A stretch of 64,000 bases of DNA from Mesorhizobium sp. LHD-90 (GTDB lineage Bacteria > Pseudomonadota > Alphaproteobacteria > Rhizobiales > Rhizobiaceae), in contig NZ_JAVFVV010000005.1 of assembly GCF_030929505.1 (NCBI RefSeq), forward strand, positions 124,001 to 188,000, read 5' to 3'. Each line of letters starts with the position of its first letter. Within the stretch, counting starts at the first letter, position 1. Of this stretch, positions 1 to 8,545 are shown piece by piece. The notes under the pieces are model-generated. The model had not been told where the DNA came from. It ran no database searches and saw only the letters and a program-made list of their open reading frames with translations. A program made the translations under genes and the position numbers.

Positions 1-1530
1 GGTGATCGTATCAATATTGTCGGTACCCAGCCACGCTGAGAACACGAAGGAATCCGCACCTGCCAGTCCACTGATTTTGTCCGCGCCGCCGTGTCCGTCG
101 AGAACATTCGAACCGGCATTCGCTGAAAGAGTGTCGGCGAATCTGGAGCCAACAATTCCCTCAATCCCGGAATAGCTATCGCCGGCCGCCTCGCCGGTGT
201 TCAAATTCGGATTAGCGAGATTGACGGTGAGGCCAGCCTTTGAAAACTCATATGAGGCATAGTCTAAGCCGGTTCCGCCTATCAGAATGTCACCGCCGCC
301 GCCGCCAATCAGAATGTCGCGATCGCCGGCCCCATCCAATCGGTTAACCCAGGCATTCCCGATCAGGGTTTGAGCAATGCCGTTGCCAGTAAGGTCAATA
401 GGGGCCTTGCCCGCCAAGTCCTCTGTGGACAGAGTCTCAATCTCGTCATCGACGTCAAGGACCCAACTCACGGCAGCAACGAGACGATCCTGTCCACCAC
501 CACCCAGCTCCTCGAACACGTCAGATGAACTGAAGACGAAGAGTGTGTCGTCGCCCGCGCCTCCCTTCAGCGTGTCCTTTCCACCACCGCCATTCAGAGT
601 ATCGCTTCCGCCTCCGCCAGTTAAGACGTTGTCACCGGTATTGCCATAAATCCTCTGGGAAAACTCATTTCCAGTGAGATCGATCTTAGATTTTCCGCTC
701 GACCCATTGGTCGTTAGTATCTCGATCTCTGCCCCCGCAGCCAGCGTATAGCTCACTGCAGTCATCACTCGGTCGGCGAAACCGCCGTTTAGGCCTTCGT
801 GTATAGTCGTCGCAGCACTATAGACTTGAAAGATGTCATTTCCACCGAGTCCGATAAGAACGTCCCCGGCTCCACCACCATCGCGCAGCACATTGTTACC
901 AGCATTGCCGGTGATCGTTTGCGCCAAAGCATTGCCAGTGAGATTGATCCTGTAGGTTTCGCTCGCAGAATTGGTTGTAAGTTGCTCAACTGCCACGCCC
1001 GGCGCCAGCACGTAGGAGACATAGGAAGCGATACGGTCGTCGGTTCCGCCGCCAGCCGTTTCGAACACCTTCGTGTTGGCGTGGTAGATGCGATAGAAGT
1101 CATTGCCCGAGCCACCCTCGAACATGTCGCCGACGCCACTAGTACGGAACACGTCTGCGCTGGCGGAGCCGAATACCAGGTCCACACCTGACGTGCCAAT
1201 AAAGTTCGCTGTCGTATCGAAGATGACAATGTTGAACGCGTGGTCGAACGCCGCACCGCCGATATTGTCGTTGACGAAATAACTCGCCGCCGTATTGGCG
1301 CCGGGGGTCAGCGTCGCCACGAACTGCAGATCCATCGGGCGATCCGACGTTTGATTGAGATAGTCGCCGAAGGCACCGATCGCCGCTCCGATCTCGCCGT
1401 CCCAGAGAAAGATGCCTCCCTCATCCTCCAAGCCAATCAACCCGTAATAGAACGTGGCTGTAAGCTGATTGCCGCTGCGCACAAGCGAGAATTCGGCGGA
1501 TACGCCGGAAACGAACTGGCTGACAAGCAT
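1..1530 (-). CDS. RTX-like calcium-binding repeat protein, C-terminus cut by window edge
   Basis: The 510 visible residues are read from an ATG preceded by a GGGAGGGG ribosome site. The frame stays open to base 1, so the C-terminus lies outside the window. Residues 1 to about 110 form a non-repetitive domain. After that, glycine- and aspartate-rich nonapeptide-type motifs appear (GGGGSDTLNGGGGKDTLKGG, GGAGDDTLF), typical of calcium-binding RTX proteins exported by type I secretion. Superimposed is a module of about 90 residues, seen three times from roughly residues 170, 258 and 352. It starts VSY-x-L and carries an IDLTGN-x3-Q-x-I-x-GN core. No N-terminal signal peptide is visible, which fits C-terminally signalled type I export. 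No protease HExxH is seen in the visible part. The function of the N-terminal domain is unknown. Confidence 0.85.
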   Translation of the reverse strand, partial: MLVSQFVSGVSAEFSLVRSGNQLTATFYYGLIGLEDEGGIFLWDGEIGAAIGAFGDYLNQTSDRPMDLQFVATLTPGANTAASYFVNDNIGGAAFDHAFNIVIFDTTANFIGTSGVDLVFGSASADVFRTSGVGDMFEGGSGNDFYRIYHANTKVFETAGGGTDDRIASYVSYVLAPGVAVEQLTTNSASETYRINLTGNALAQTITGNAGNNVLRDGGGAGDVLIGLGGNDIFQVYSAATTIHEGLNGGFADRVMTAVSYTLAAGAEIEILTTNGSSGKSKIDLTGNEFSQRIYGNTGDNVLTGGGGSDTLNGGGGKDTLKGGAGDDTLFVFSSSDVFEELGGGGQDRLVAAVSWVLDVDDEIETLSTEDLAGKAPIDLTGNGIAQTLIGNAWVNRLDGAGDRDILIGGGGGDILIGGTGLDYASYEFSKAGLTVNLANPNLNTGEAAGDSYSGIEGIVGSRFADTLSANAGSNVLDGHGGADKISGLAGADSFVFSAWLGTDNIDTIT

Positions 1531-1663
1531 GGGACCCCTCCCGACAAATTATCCAGAAGACAGATTCTTGGACAATATGGGCAAGAAAAGACCCAAGAAA
1601 TGACATTAGTCGCCAGGTTTGAATATTTTTGCCTGGACTTCATTTGATGCCAGTTAAACAAAA

Positions 1664-1686
1664 CGCCGGACCCAGATCGTCCGGCG
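1664..1686 (-). terminator. Rho-independent terminator of the SH3b/DUF1236 gene
   Basis: An 8-bp perfect stem (CGCCGGAC / GTCCGGCG) lies about 20 bases beyond the stop codon of the gene at 1709-2362. On the minus strand it is followed by TTTTGTTTAAC, a T-rich tail as expected for intrinsic termination. Confidence 0.75.
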
Positions 1687-1708
1687 CTTTGCTATCAGGC
1701 GCCGTCAT

Positions 1709-2362
1709 TCAGCGCATGACATAGACGATCTGGCGCGATCCCGGCTCGACCAGGACTTCCTGGCCGTTGATGTTCACGTAGCGGTAATCGTAGTCGGGGA
1801 TCTCACGGATCTGCACGGTGTCCGGTAGTTTCGCGCCGACCACCACCTCGCCCTCGAGATGGACGGGCTCCAGCCGGTTGCGGGTCACATAGGTCCGCAC
1901 CTGGGCCGGAGGTTCGGCGACTTCGCCGACAGCGCCGCCGATCGCAGTGCCGGCGACGCCGCCGATCAGCGCGCCGACGGGCCCGCCCACGATTGCGCCG
2001 CCCACGGCGCCGGTCGTTCCGCCAACCACCGCTCCGGCGGAGCCGGTGTCGGGCGCTTCGATCACCGCCACCGCGGAATTGGCCGGGCGCTGGCTCAGCA
2101 CCACCTTCCCGCCGCCGAAATCGCCGCTGAGATAATCGGCAAAGACCCAGCCTTCGTCGATCGAGCACCATCTGCCGTTGGCAAGGCACCCCTTGATCGT
2201 GACGTCCTGCCCGGCGGCCAGCACGCCGACGACCGGATATTGCGATCCGGGACCTGCACGCACGTTGAGTTCGGTGGTGGCCTGCGCCATCGTCTGGGCA
2301 AAGGCGGTTCCGCCGAGGGCCAGAACGGTGCCGGCCGCGGCAAGCATCGTTAGCTTGTTCAT
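1709..2362 (-). CDS. Secreted SH3b domain protein with glycine-zipper and DUF1236 tail
   Basis: The 217-residue protein has an N-terminal signal peptide (MNKLTMLAAAGTVLALGG... cleaved after AFAQ). A bacterial SH3 domain follows at about 28-80 (LNVRAGPGSQYPVVGVL and a GWVFADYL end). A glycine/alanine-rich zipper spans about 108-147 (repeats of GAVVGG and GALIGG), with a DUF1236-like end (VQIREIPDYDYRYVNINGQ). SH3b domains usually bind peptidoglycan or peptide ligands, so an envelope role is likely. It is monocistronic with its own terminator. The domain assignment is strong but the exact role is unknown. Confidence 0.85.
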   Translation of the reverse strand: MNKLTMLAAAGTVLALGGTAFAQTMAQATTELNVRAGPGSQYPVVGVLAAGQDVTIKGCLANGRWCSIDEGWVFADYLSGDFGGGKVVLSQRPANSAVAVIEAPDTGSAGAVVGGTTGAVGGAIVGGPVGALIGGVAGTAIGGAVGEVAEPPAQVRTYVTRNRLEPVHLEGEVVVGAKLPDTVQIREIPDYDYRYVNINGQEVLVEPGSRQIVYVMR

Positions 2363-2496
2363 GACATTACTCCATCATTGAGCGTCCCTCGACATGGCAA
2401 CGATGAAGACGATTTGCAGGTTCCGGATCGCTGGCCTGCGTCAATGACGATTTGTTTCGGAGCTCACGCCGCGACCGGCGGCGCCAGCGCCTCCAG

Positions 2497-3549
2497 TCAG
2501 TGGCGGCCGGCCAGAAGTTCATGCACGAATCGCAGCTTGCCGGCGGCTGCGGGTGAAATAACGAACGGATAGAGGTCGGGCAGGCCCATGCATCGATTGA
2601 TCGAGTTCGAGGCTTCCGACAGCACCAGCCAGCGCTCGAGAATCGTGTCGAAACTTTTGGTGCCCTGCTCGTCACCGCCGGCCGCCGCGCCGCCGCCCGT
2701 GTCGGCGCTGCCGAGATCGTGCCGGTCGACCGTTTCGAGCTGGCCCAGCCGCAAATTGAGCGACTGCACCATCTCCAGCGTGTCGGTGATGTGGAGATAG
2801 TGAGCCCAGGTCTCAGCCCAATCTTCCCAGGGATGGCTCGCGGCATAGGCGGAGATGTGGTTCACCTGCCAGTCCGGCGGCGCACCATTTGCGTAGTGTG
2901 CCTGCAGCGCCTGCTCGTAGTCGGCCTCCTCTTGGCCGAACACGCCACGAAACGCGTTCAGCCAGATCGGATCGTCGCGCACCAGGCGATCCCAGTAATA
3001 ATGGCCAAGCTCGTGGCGGAAATGACCGAGCAGCGTGCGGTAGTTCTCGCGCATCTCTACCCGCATCTTCTCCCGCTCCGGCGAGTCCGCCTCGGCGACG
3101 TTCAGCGTGATCAAGCCGCTGTCGTGGCCGGTGAGGATGCGCTCGCCACCCGGCCCTACGCCGATCGGGTCGGCCAGCAAATCGAAAGCGAGGCCGTCTT
3201 CGTCCTCGGGATTGATCTTGGGGCCGACCGGCAGACCGAAGGCGAGCAGCGTGTAGATCGCCCGCTTCTTGGCCGCCTCGACCCGCGTCCAGCGTCGCCG
3301 GTTACCGTCGATCGACAGGTCCGGGATGATCTTGTTGAGCGCACAGGCACGGCAGAATGGCTGGTCGGCCTGGCCGATCCAGTTGCAATCGCATTCGGTG
3401 GCGTTGACGCACTGGAACGCATGGTCGCTGCCGGCGATCTCGAAGGCCGCGCGGTCGGGATTGTAGAGAACCGAGGTGCCGCAGGCGAGGCATTGCGCGT
3501 TCTCGAAATAGAGCCGCTGGCCGCAATGCGGGCAAGTGAAAAGCTTCAT
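2497..3549 (-). CDS. Putative zinc-binding metallopeptidase with N-terminal zinc ribbon
   Basis: The start is placed at the ATG giving MKLFTCPHCG. An upstream in-frame TTG at 3588 exists but would add 13 unlikely residues. The 350-residue protein begins with cysteine pairs C6/C9 and C20/C23, then C53, C55, C66 and C69, looking like one or two zinc-ribbon knuckles. The catalytic motif HELGH is at residues 179-183, preceded by GHFR, as in the DUF2248-type putative zinc-binding metallopeptidases of proteobacteria. No signal peptide or membrane segment is seen, so it is probably cytoplasmic. It lies 35 bases after the amine oxidase and is probably co-transcribed with it. The substrate is unknown. 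Confidence 0.85.
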   Translation of the reverse strand: MKLFTCPHCGQRLYFENAQCLACGTSVLYNPDRAAFEIAGSDHAFQCVNATECDCNWIGQADQPFCRACALNKIIPDLSIDGNRRRWTRVEAAKKRAIYTLLAFGLPVGPKINPEDEDGLAFDLLADPIGVGPGGERILTGHDSGLITLNVAEADSPEREKMRVEMRENYRTLLGHFRHELGHYYWDRLVRDDPIWLNAFRGVFGQEEADYEQALQAHYANGAPPDWQVNHISAYAASHPWEDWAETWAHYLHITDTLEMVQSLNLRLGQLETVDRHDLGSADTGGGAAAGGDEQGTKSFDTILERWLVLSEASNSINRCMGLPDLYPFVISPAAAGKLRFVHELLAGRH

Positions 3550-3584
3550 GGCGGGCTCGCTTCGGAGCGGAACGGGAGCGCCGT

Positions 3585-4850
3585 TCAACGCGAGGCGCCG
3601 GGGATGGTTCCGGAGGCCCCTGCGAGCTGCGCCACGACCTGCCGCGCCACCGCCTCGCCGGAAAGCCGCGCGCCGCCGCAGGTCTGGATCAACGGCCCTG
3701 CCAGATGCTCACCGGCGAAGAAGATCCGCTCCGCCACCGGCTGCATCAGCGTCGCCCGCGCCGCTGATTTTCCAGGGCGGGCCGCGGCATAGGCGCCGCG
3801 CACGAAACGTTCGCCGCCCCAGTTTGTCATGGCGGCGCGGCCAACGTGTTTGCGCAGGTCGCTGCCGAAAATGTCGCACAGGCGGTCGGTGACGAAATCG
3901 ACACCGGCCGCCTCGCCGGCCGCCGAAATCTCCCAGGCGAAGTCCCCGCCGACGAAGCCGACCATCAGCTCGGTGTCGAACGGAAAGCACAGGAAATAGA
4001 TGTCGTTGCGGGCGCGGCGCTCGATCAGCAGATCGTCGAACGGCGACAGCCCCAGGCGGGTGCCCCTGATCTCGATGGGAAGTTTTGTCAGCATGCCCAT
4101 CGGCAGGTCGAAGAAGGCCTGGGTGTGGGCGGCGGGCAGTTCCGGCCGGAACTCGATCTCCTCGAAGGCGAGCGCCGCCGGCGATGCGGTGACGATGACC
4201 GCCTTTGCGCGGATCGTGCCGCGGTCGGTGACGCAGGCGATCCCCGGCACGTCCCACAGGATCTTGCGCACCGGCGTGGCCAGCTCGACCGGCACGTCGG
4301 CGCCGAACCGCGCCACCAGCGCGCCGAAACCTTCAAAACTGTAATAATTCGGATCGAGATCGGCGGCCGCCCTAAAATCCTCGATCGAGATCTCGTCGAA
4401 GTCCTTGCCGAAATCCATCGGGCCGGCAAAGGTGGCCGCGGCGCGCGGCGCATGGCCGGAAGCGAGCAGCGACGACACGCGGTCGTCCGTGCCGGCCCAC
4501 AGTTCCATCAACGTAGCGAGCTGCTGGTCGGCGAGCTTCATGTCGGCCTCGTCGGATTCCGAAGCCTTGTGCTTGCCGAAATAGAGGTGGTCGACATTCA
4601 TGTCGTGATGATGCAGCGTCCAGCCTCCCGCCTCGGCCTCGGGAAAATAGGGGTTGCGGTCCGCCGCGTGCAGCCAGGCGCAACCGATGTCGAAGGGAAT
4701 GCCGAAATGTTCGGTCGAGGTGAAGGCGCGGCCGCCGATGCGGCCCATCGCCTCGAACACCCTGAAGGTCAAACCGGCGGCGCGAAGAATTTTTGCGGCG
4801 GCAAGCCCCGATGAACCGGCGCCGACGATCACCACGTCCACATCTTCCAT
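3585..4850 (-). CDS. Flavin-containing amine oxidase / NAD(P)-binding oxidoreductase
   Basis: The 421-residue protein opens with a Rossmann FAD-binding motif (VVIVGAGSSGLAAAKIL, residues 6-22), followed by the family signature GRIGGRAFT near residue 37. Near the C-terminus is the FAD-contacting segment FFAGEHLAGPLIQTCGGA. This is the layout of the monoamine-oxidase/polyamine-oxidase superfamily, which oxidises amines or related C-N or C-H bonds with FAD. No signal peptide is seen. It is the first gene of a two-gene minus-strand unit with the metallopeptidase and diverges from the lytic transglycosylase across about 155 bases. The substrate cannot be read from the sequence. Confidence 0.88.
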   Translation of the reverse strand: MEDVDVVIVGAGSSGLAAAKILRAAGLTFRVFEAMGRIGGRAFTSTEHFGIPFDIGCAWLHAADRNPYFPEAEAGGWTLHHHDMNVDHLYFGKHKASESDEADMKLADQQLATLMELWAGTDDRVSSLLASGHAPRAAATFAGPMDFGKDFDEISIEDFRAAADLDPNYYSFEGFGALVARFGADVPVELATPVRKILWDVPGIACVTDRGTIRAKAVIVTASPAALAFEEIEFRPELPAAHTQAFFDLPMGMLTKLPIEIRGTRLGLSPFDDLLIERRARNDIYFLCFPFDTELMVGFVGGDFAWEISAAGEAAGVDFVTDRLCDIFGSDLRKHVGRAAMTNWGGERFVRGAYAAARPGKSAARATLMQPVAERIFFAGEHLAGPLIQTCGGARLSGEAVARQVVAQLAGASGTIPGASR

Positions 4851-5007
4851 GGCTTATTCCACCCCTTGCCACATTATATACTTGATCGTAGGGAAATTGC
4901 CTGAAACTGACCAGCGGCGCCGTCGATACGGCTACAACCTGCGGTGACAGGGCGGCGATTCGCTGGCAATGTCCCAACAACGTGTTCCAGGCAATCAGGA
5001 GACGAGG

Positions 5008-5802
5008 ATGGCATTGTTTGCCAAGAGACTGACTTTAGCGACCGTGGCTCTTGCTGCGATCGGCTTTTCGGCCGTCGCCGCGCAAGCCGCTTCGTGCGGC
5101 AAAAACGCCAGCGGCTTCGAGGCATGGAAGGCGGATTTCGCGCAGGAGGCGGCAGCAAACGGCGTTGGCCAGAGGGGCATGGCGGCGCTGGCGAAAACGT
5201 CCTACGCCACCAAGACGATCTCGGTCGACCGCGCCGTCAGGAAGGCGTTCAGCGGCTCGGTCGATGCGTTCATGAAGCGGCGCGGCGGCGCGACGATCAT
5301 CGCCAAGGGCCGGAAGCTCAAGAAGCAGAACGCCGCGCTTTTCGCCTCGATCGAGCAGCGCTATGGCGTGCCGGCGGGGCCGTTGCTGGCTATCTGGGGC
5401 ATGGAGACCGGTTTTGGCGCCGCCATGGGCAACCAGAACACGGTCTCGGCGATCGTGACGTTGGCCTACGACTGTCGCCGTCCGGCCTTCTTCACGCCGC
5501 ACGCGATTGCTGCGCTCAAGTTGGTTGATGCCGGTGTGTTGAGCTCGAGTTCTGTCGGCGCCGCGCATGGCGAGATGGGGCATACGCAATTTCTGCCCGG
5601 CAACGCGTTGAAGTATGGCGTCGGCAACCGGAACCTGCGCGACAAGGCGACGGCGCTGGCCTCGACGGCGAACTTCCTGCGCGCCCACGGTTATGGCGGC
5701 GGGCCGGCAAGCGCCAATCGCGGCGCGATCGCGGGATGGAACTCGGCCTCCGTCTACCAGCAGGCCATCATCATCATGGCCGACGCCATCGACGGGAACT
5801 GA
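5008..5802 (+). CDS. Periplasmic lytic murein transglycosylase (MltB/SLT_2 type)
   Basis: The start is the ATG at 5008 because AGGAGACGAGG lies directly before it; an upstream ATG at 4969 lacks such a site. The 264-residue product has a signal peptide (MALFAKRLTLATVALAAIGF... ending AAQAA). The MltB-like fold includes LLAIWGMETGFGAAMG, with the catalytic glutamate in ETGFG. Further family segments are GEMGHTQFLPGNALKYGVG and a C-terminal YGGGPA region. The family cleaves the MurNAc-GlcNAc bond to form 1,6-anhydro-muropeptides during wall turnover. It is monocistronic, and a palindromic repeat fills the space to convergent argG. Confidence 0.9.
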   Translation: MALFAKRLTLATVALAAIGFSAVAAQAASCGKNASGFEAWKADFAQEAAANGVGQRGMAALAKTSYATKTISVDRAVRKAFSGSVDAFMKRRGGATIIAKGRKLKKQNAALFASIEQRYGVPAGPLLAIWGMETGFGAAMGNQNTVSAIVTLAYDCRRPAFFTPHAIAALKLVDAGVLSSSSVGAAHGEMGHTQFLPGNALKYGVGNRNLRDKATALASTANFLRAHGYGGGPASANRGAIAGWNSASVYQQAIIIMADAIDGN

Positions 5803-5805
5803 GAT

Positions 5806-5950
5806 TTCCCTCCCCCTTGAGGGGAGGGTGCCGAGCGAAGCGAGGCAGGTGGGGTCCGTGCGGCCGCGCTCCGACGCGCAGCAATGTTGGCGTCTGGCCG
5901 CAGCGACCCCACCCGGCCCTTCGGGCCACCCTCCCCTCAAGGGGGAGGGA
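5806..5950. repeat. Palindromic intergenic element, copy 1 (CCTCCCCCTTGAGGGGAGGG family)
   Basis: The block begins with CCCTCCCCCTTGAGGGGAGG and ends with the same sequence inverted. Inside both ends is a second conserved GGTGGGGTC segment, so each arm is roughly 50 bases. A second copy with the same architecture lies at 35943-36085. It fills almost all of the 153 bases between the convergent lytic transglycosylase and argG genes. Each outer box is itself a hairpin and could terminate both transcripts. Confidence 0.9.
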
Positions 5951-5955
5951 TGCGC

Positions 5956-7179
5956 TCAGACTTTCCGGTTCCGCGCCGCCAACGTACGCAGCCGCAGGCC
6001 GTTGAGCCGGATGAACCCTTCGGCGTCCTTCTGGTCATAGGCCCCGCGGTCGTCCTCGAACGTCACCAGCGCATCCGAATAGAGCGACTGCGATGAACGG
6101 CGGCCGGTGACGATGACATTACCCTTGTAGAGCTTCAGCCGCACCTCGCCCTCAACCTTGTCCTGGCTCTTGTCGATGAGCGCCTGCAGCATCTCGCGTT
6201 CCGGCGCGAACCAGAAGCCGTTGTAGATCAGCTCGGCATAGCGCGGCATGATCTCGTCCTTGAGATGCGCCGCGCCCCGGTCGAGCGTGATCGATTCGAT
6301 CGCGCGGTGCGCTTGGAGCAGGATCGTGCCGCCGGGCGTCTCGTAGACGCCGCGGCTCTTCATGCCGACAAAGCGGTTTTCCACGAGGTCGAGCCGGCCG
6401 ATGCCGTTGTCGCGGCCGAGATCGTTGAGCGCCGACAGCAATGTGGCGGGCGACATCGCCTGGCCGTTCAGCGCGACGGGATCGCCGTTCTTGAAGGTCA
6501 CCACGATTTCGGTCACCCGGTCGGGCGCGTCCATCGGTGAGACGCTGCGCTGGTGGACATATTCAGGCGGCTCGACCCACGGGTCCTCCAGCACCTTGCC
6601 CTCCGACGAGGAGTGCAGCAGGTTGGCGTCCACCGAGAACGGCGCCTCGCCCCTTTTGTCCTTGGCGACCTGGATCTGGTGTTTTTCGGCAAAGTCGAGC
6701 AGGTCGGTGCGCGACTTGAACGACCAGTCGCGCCAGGGCGCGATCACCTTGATGTCGGGGTTGAGGGCATAGGCCGACAGCTCGAAGCGCACCTGATCGT
6801 TGCCCTTGCCGGTGGCGCCGTGGGCGATGGCGTCGGCGCCGGTCTCGGCGGCGATGTCGACGAGGTGTTTCGAGATCAGCGGGCGGGCGATCGAGGTGCC
6901 GAGGAGATAGAGGCCCTCATACTGGGCGTTGGCGCGGAACATCGGAAAGACGAAGTCGGAAACGAATTCCTCGCGCACGTCGACGATGCGGATGTCCTTG
7001 ATCCCCATCATCTCGGCCTTCTTGCGGGCCGGCTCAAGCTCGCCGCCCTGGCCGAGATCGGCGGTGAAGGTCACCACTTCGGCGCCGAGCTCGGTCTGCA
7101 GCCATTTCAGGATGATCGAGGTGTCGAGGCCACCCGAATAGGCGAGCACGACCTTCTTGACGTCTTTCCACTTCGACAT
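5956..7179 (-). CDS. argG: Argininosuccinate synthase
   Basis: ArgG joins citrulline and aspartate with ATP to give argininosuccinate in arginine biosynthesis, in the cytoplasm. The 407-residue length is normal. The N-terminal ATP pyrophosphatase loop is clear ([19 protein letters not shown], residues 10-28). Family blocks such as [23 protein letters not shown] and [20 protein letters not shown] are intact. A GAGG ribosome site precedes the ATG. It stands alone, convergent with the lytic transglycosylase. Confidence 0.97.
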   Translation of the reverse strand: MSKWKDVKKVVLAYSGGLDTSIILKWLQTELGAEVVTFTADLGQGGELEPARKKAEMMGIKDIRIVDVREEFVSDFVFPMFRANAQYEGLYLLGTSIARPLISKHLVDIAAETGADAIAHGATGKGNDQVRFELSAYALNPDIKVIAPWRDWSFKSRTDLLDFAEKHQIQVAKDKRGEAPFSVDANLLHSSSEGKVLEDPWVEPPEYVHQRSVSPMDAPDRVTEIVVTFKNGDPVALNGQAMSPATLLSALNDLGRDNGIGRLDLVENRFVGMKSRGVYETPGGTILLQAHRAIESITLDRGAAHLKDEIMPRYAELIYNGFWFAPEREMLQALIDKSQDKVEGEVRLKLYKGNVIVTGRRSSQSLYSDALVTFEDDRGAYDQKDAEGFIRLNGLRLRTLAARNRKV

Positions 7180-7363
7180 GATGTCCTCGGATTTGCGAGT
7201 TCGGCCCGGCCGCCGGTTTCGGCGGCACTATTAGCAGGAATGACTTGCCGGGCAAGGGTGGGAACGGCTCGTGAAACGATCCGCGGCGCGCTGGCCGGTT
7301 TAGGCCACAATCTGCGCCTCAATAGACTTTTAACGATTCTCTCCGAACAGTTGCAAAGTGTCC

Positions 7364-8311
7364 ATGACAACCGGAAACCTCACCCGAGCGGATCGCCCCT
7401 TGCGGCGACGCGGCGCGTTGCCGGCCTTCGGCATGGTCTGCCTCGCGGTCCTTGCCGGCGCGCCCGCCGCGATGGCGGGCGACCGCTGGGAGGAAGCCGG
7501 CAGCGGCGCGGTGGCCATCCTGCCGGTTCCTGGGAAGGCGGCCGCCATCACCGGCGGCTCGCTGGTCTGCGCCGAACAGCGCTGGTCGCTGCGGCTGCGG
7601 CTCGACCGTTCGGTCGAGGCGCTCTCCTCTCAGCAGGCGAAGGTATCGGTCGACGGCGAATCCTTCCTCGTCCTCGCCGAGACCGGACCGGATGTCCTGA
7701 GCTTGCCGGCCAGTTATGAGATGATCGACGCCATGAAGGCCGGCGGCCTGCTGGTCGTCGCCGCGGGCGCCAGGACGGATGGACCGGCGGCCACGTTCCC
7801 GCTCAAGAATTCGAGGACGGTCATCGAGGCGATCGCGCCGCGCTGCAGCCAGGTCGACATGTCGGCCTATGAGCAGGCCAGCCTTTCCGAAACCGACCCC
7901 GCGGTGGAACGGGCGCGGCCACTGCTTGCCGAGGAAACAAAGCTGTTCCGGCAAGCCACCACCGCCACGCCGAAATTAGCCGCCGCGCATCTCGACCGCG
8001 GTCAGGGCCGCGAGATGTTGTTCGCCACGCTCTGCGGCTCCTCCTGGTATTATGGCCGCACCGGCTGCACGCTGTTCGGCTACATCCGGGCGACGCCCGC
8101 CGAGGAATGGCGCGAGGCCTACAACAGCGAGGGCATGGCCCTTTACATCGATGCGAGCGCGTCGAGCGGCGGCTGGCCGAACCTGGTGACGCTGGAGGCT
8201 GCCGGCGGCGCGGAGCCGATCCAATGGAAATGGAACGGCGAGCGCTACGAACTGCGCGACCCGCTGGTCGCCGCTGACGAACCCGCGAACACCGGAACCG
8301 TCACGCCCTGA
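7364..8311 (+). CDS. Exported hypothetical protein
   Basis: This is a 315-residue protein of no family I recognise. It begins with an arginine-rich N-region followed by a hydrophobic stretch and AMAG, consistent with a signal peptide. The mature part has a few cysteines (LVCAEQRW, APRCSQ, LCGSSWYYGRTGCTLFGY) that could form disulfides, matching a periplasmic or surface location. The C-terminal third carries an IDASASSGGWPNLVTLE segment. A GTG two codons upstream (7358) is an alternative start, and neither has a strong ribosome site. It diverges from argG. Confidence 0.75.
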   Translation: MTTGNLTRADRPLRRRGALPAFGMVCLAVLAGAPAAMAGDRWEEAGSGAVAILPVPGKAAAITGGSLVCAEQRWSLRLRLDRSVEALSSQQAKVSVDGESFLVLAETGPDVLSLPASYEMIDAMKAGGLLVVAAGARTDGPAATFPLKNSRTVIEAIAPRCSQVDMSAYEQASLSETDPAVERARPLLAEETKLFRQATTATPKLAAAHLDRGQGREMLFATLCGSSWYYGRTGCTLFGYIRATPAEEWREAYNSEGMALYIDASASSGGWPNLVTLEAAGGAEPIQWKWNGERYELRDPLVAADEPANTGTVTP

Positions 8312-8333
8312 GTCCGATCGCGCGCCACACGCG

Positions 8334-8501
8334 CTACCGGCGACGCCTGAACAGTTGCAACCAGAGGTCGTAGCAGACGAAGGCGATGCCGATCGCGATG
8401 GCGATGGCGAGATCGGCGCGTCCGACCCGCGCAGCGACGATCCAGAGAAACGCGACGAGGGCGACAAGCGCGAGCAGCGCGAACAGGCGGTCCAGCATCA
8501 T
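8334..8501 (-). CDS. Small two-helix membrane protein downstream of TRAP transporter
   Basis: The 55-residue protein (MMLDRLFALLALVALVAFLW...) has two predicted hydrophobic segments, about residues 5-20 and 29-48, joined by a short charged loop (AARVGRAD). It ends in a basic tail (LQLFRRRR). An AGGGAG ribosome site lies about 10 bases before the ATG. It sits 44 bases after the TRAP large permease on the same strand, so it is probably the last gene of that operon. I do not recognise a family; it may be an accessory or stabilising subunit. Confidence 0.6.
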   Translation of the reverse strand: MMLDRLFALLALVALVAFLWIVAARVGRADLAIAIAIGIAFVCYDLWLQLFRRRR

Positions 8502-8545
8502 CGCGGCAATCTCCCTGTCCAGACTCGGCTCACCACCATCCAACC

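Noticed and set aside
2719-3792. 357-codon open frame on the plus strand
   Set aside because: It is antisense to the zinc metallopeptidase and the amine oxidase; no domain.
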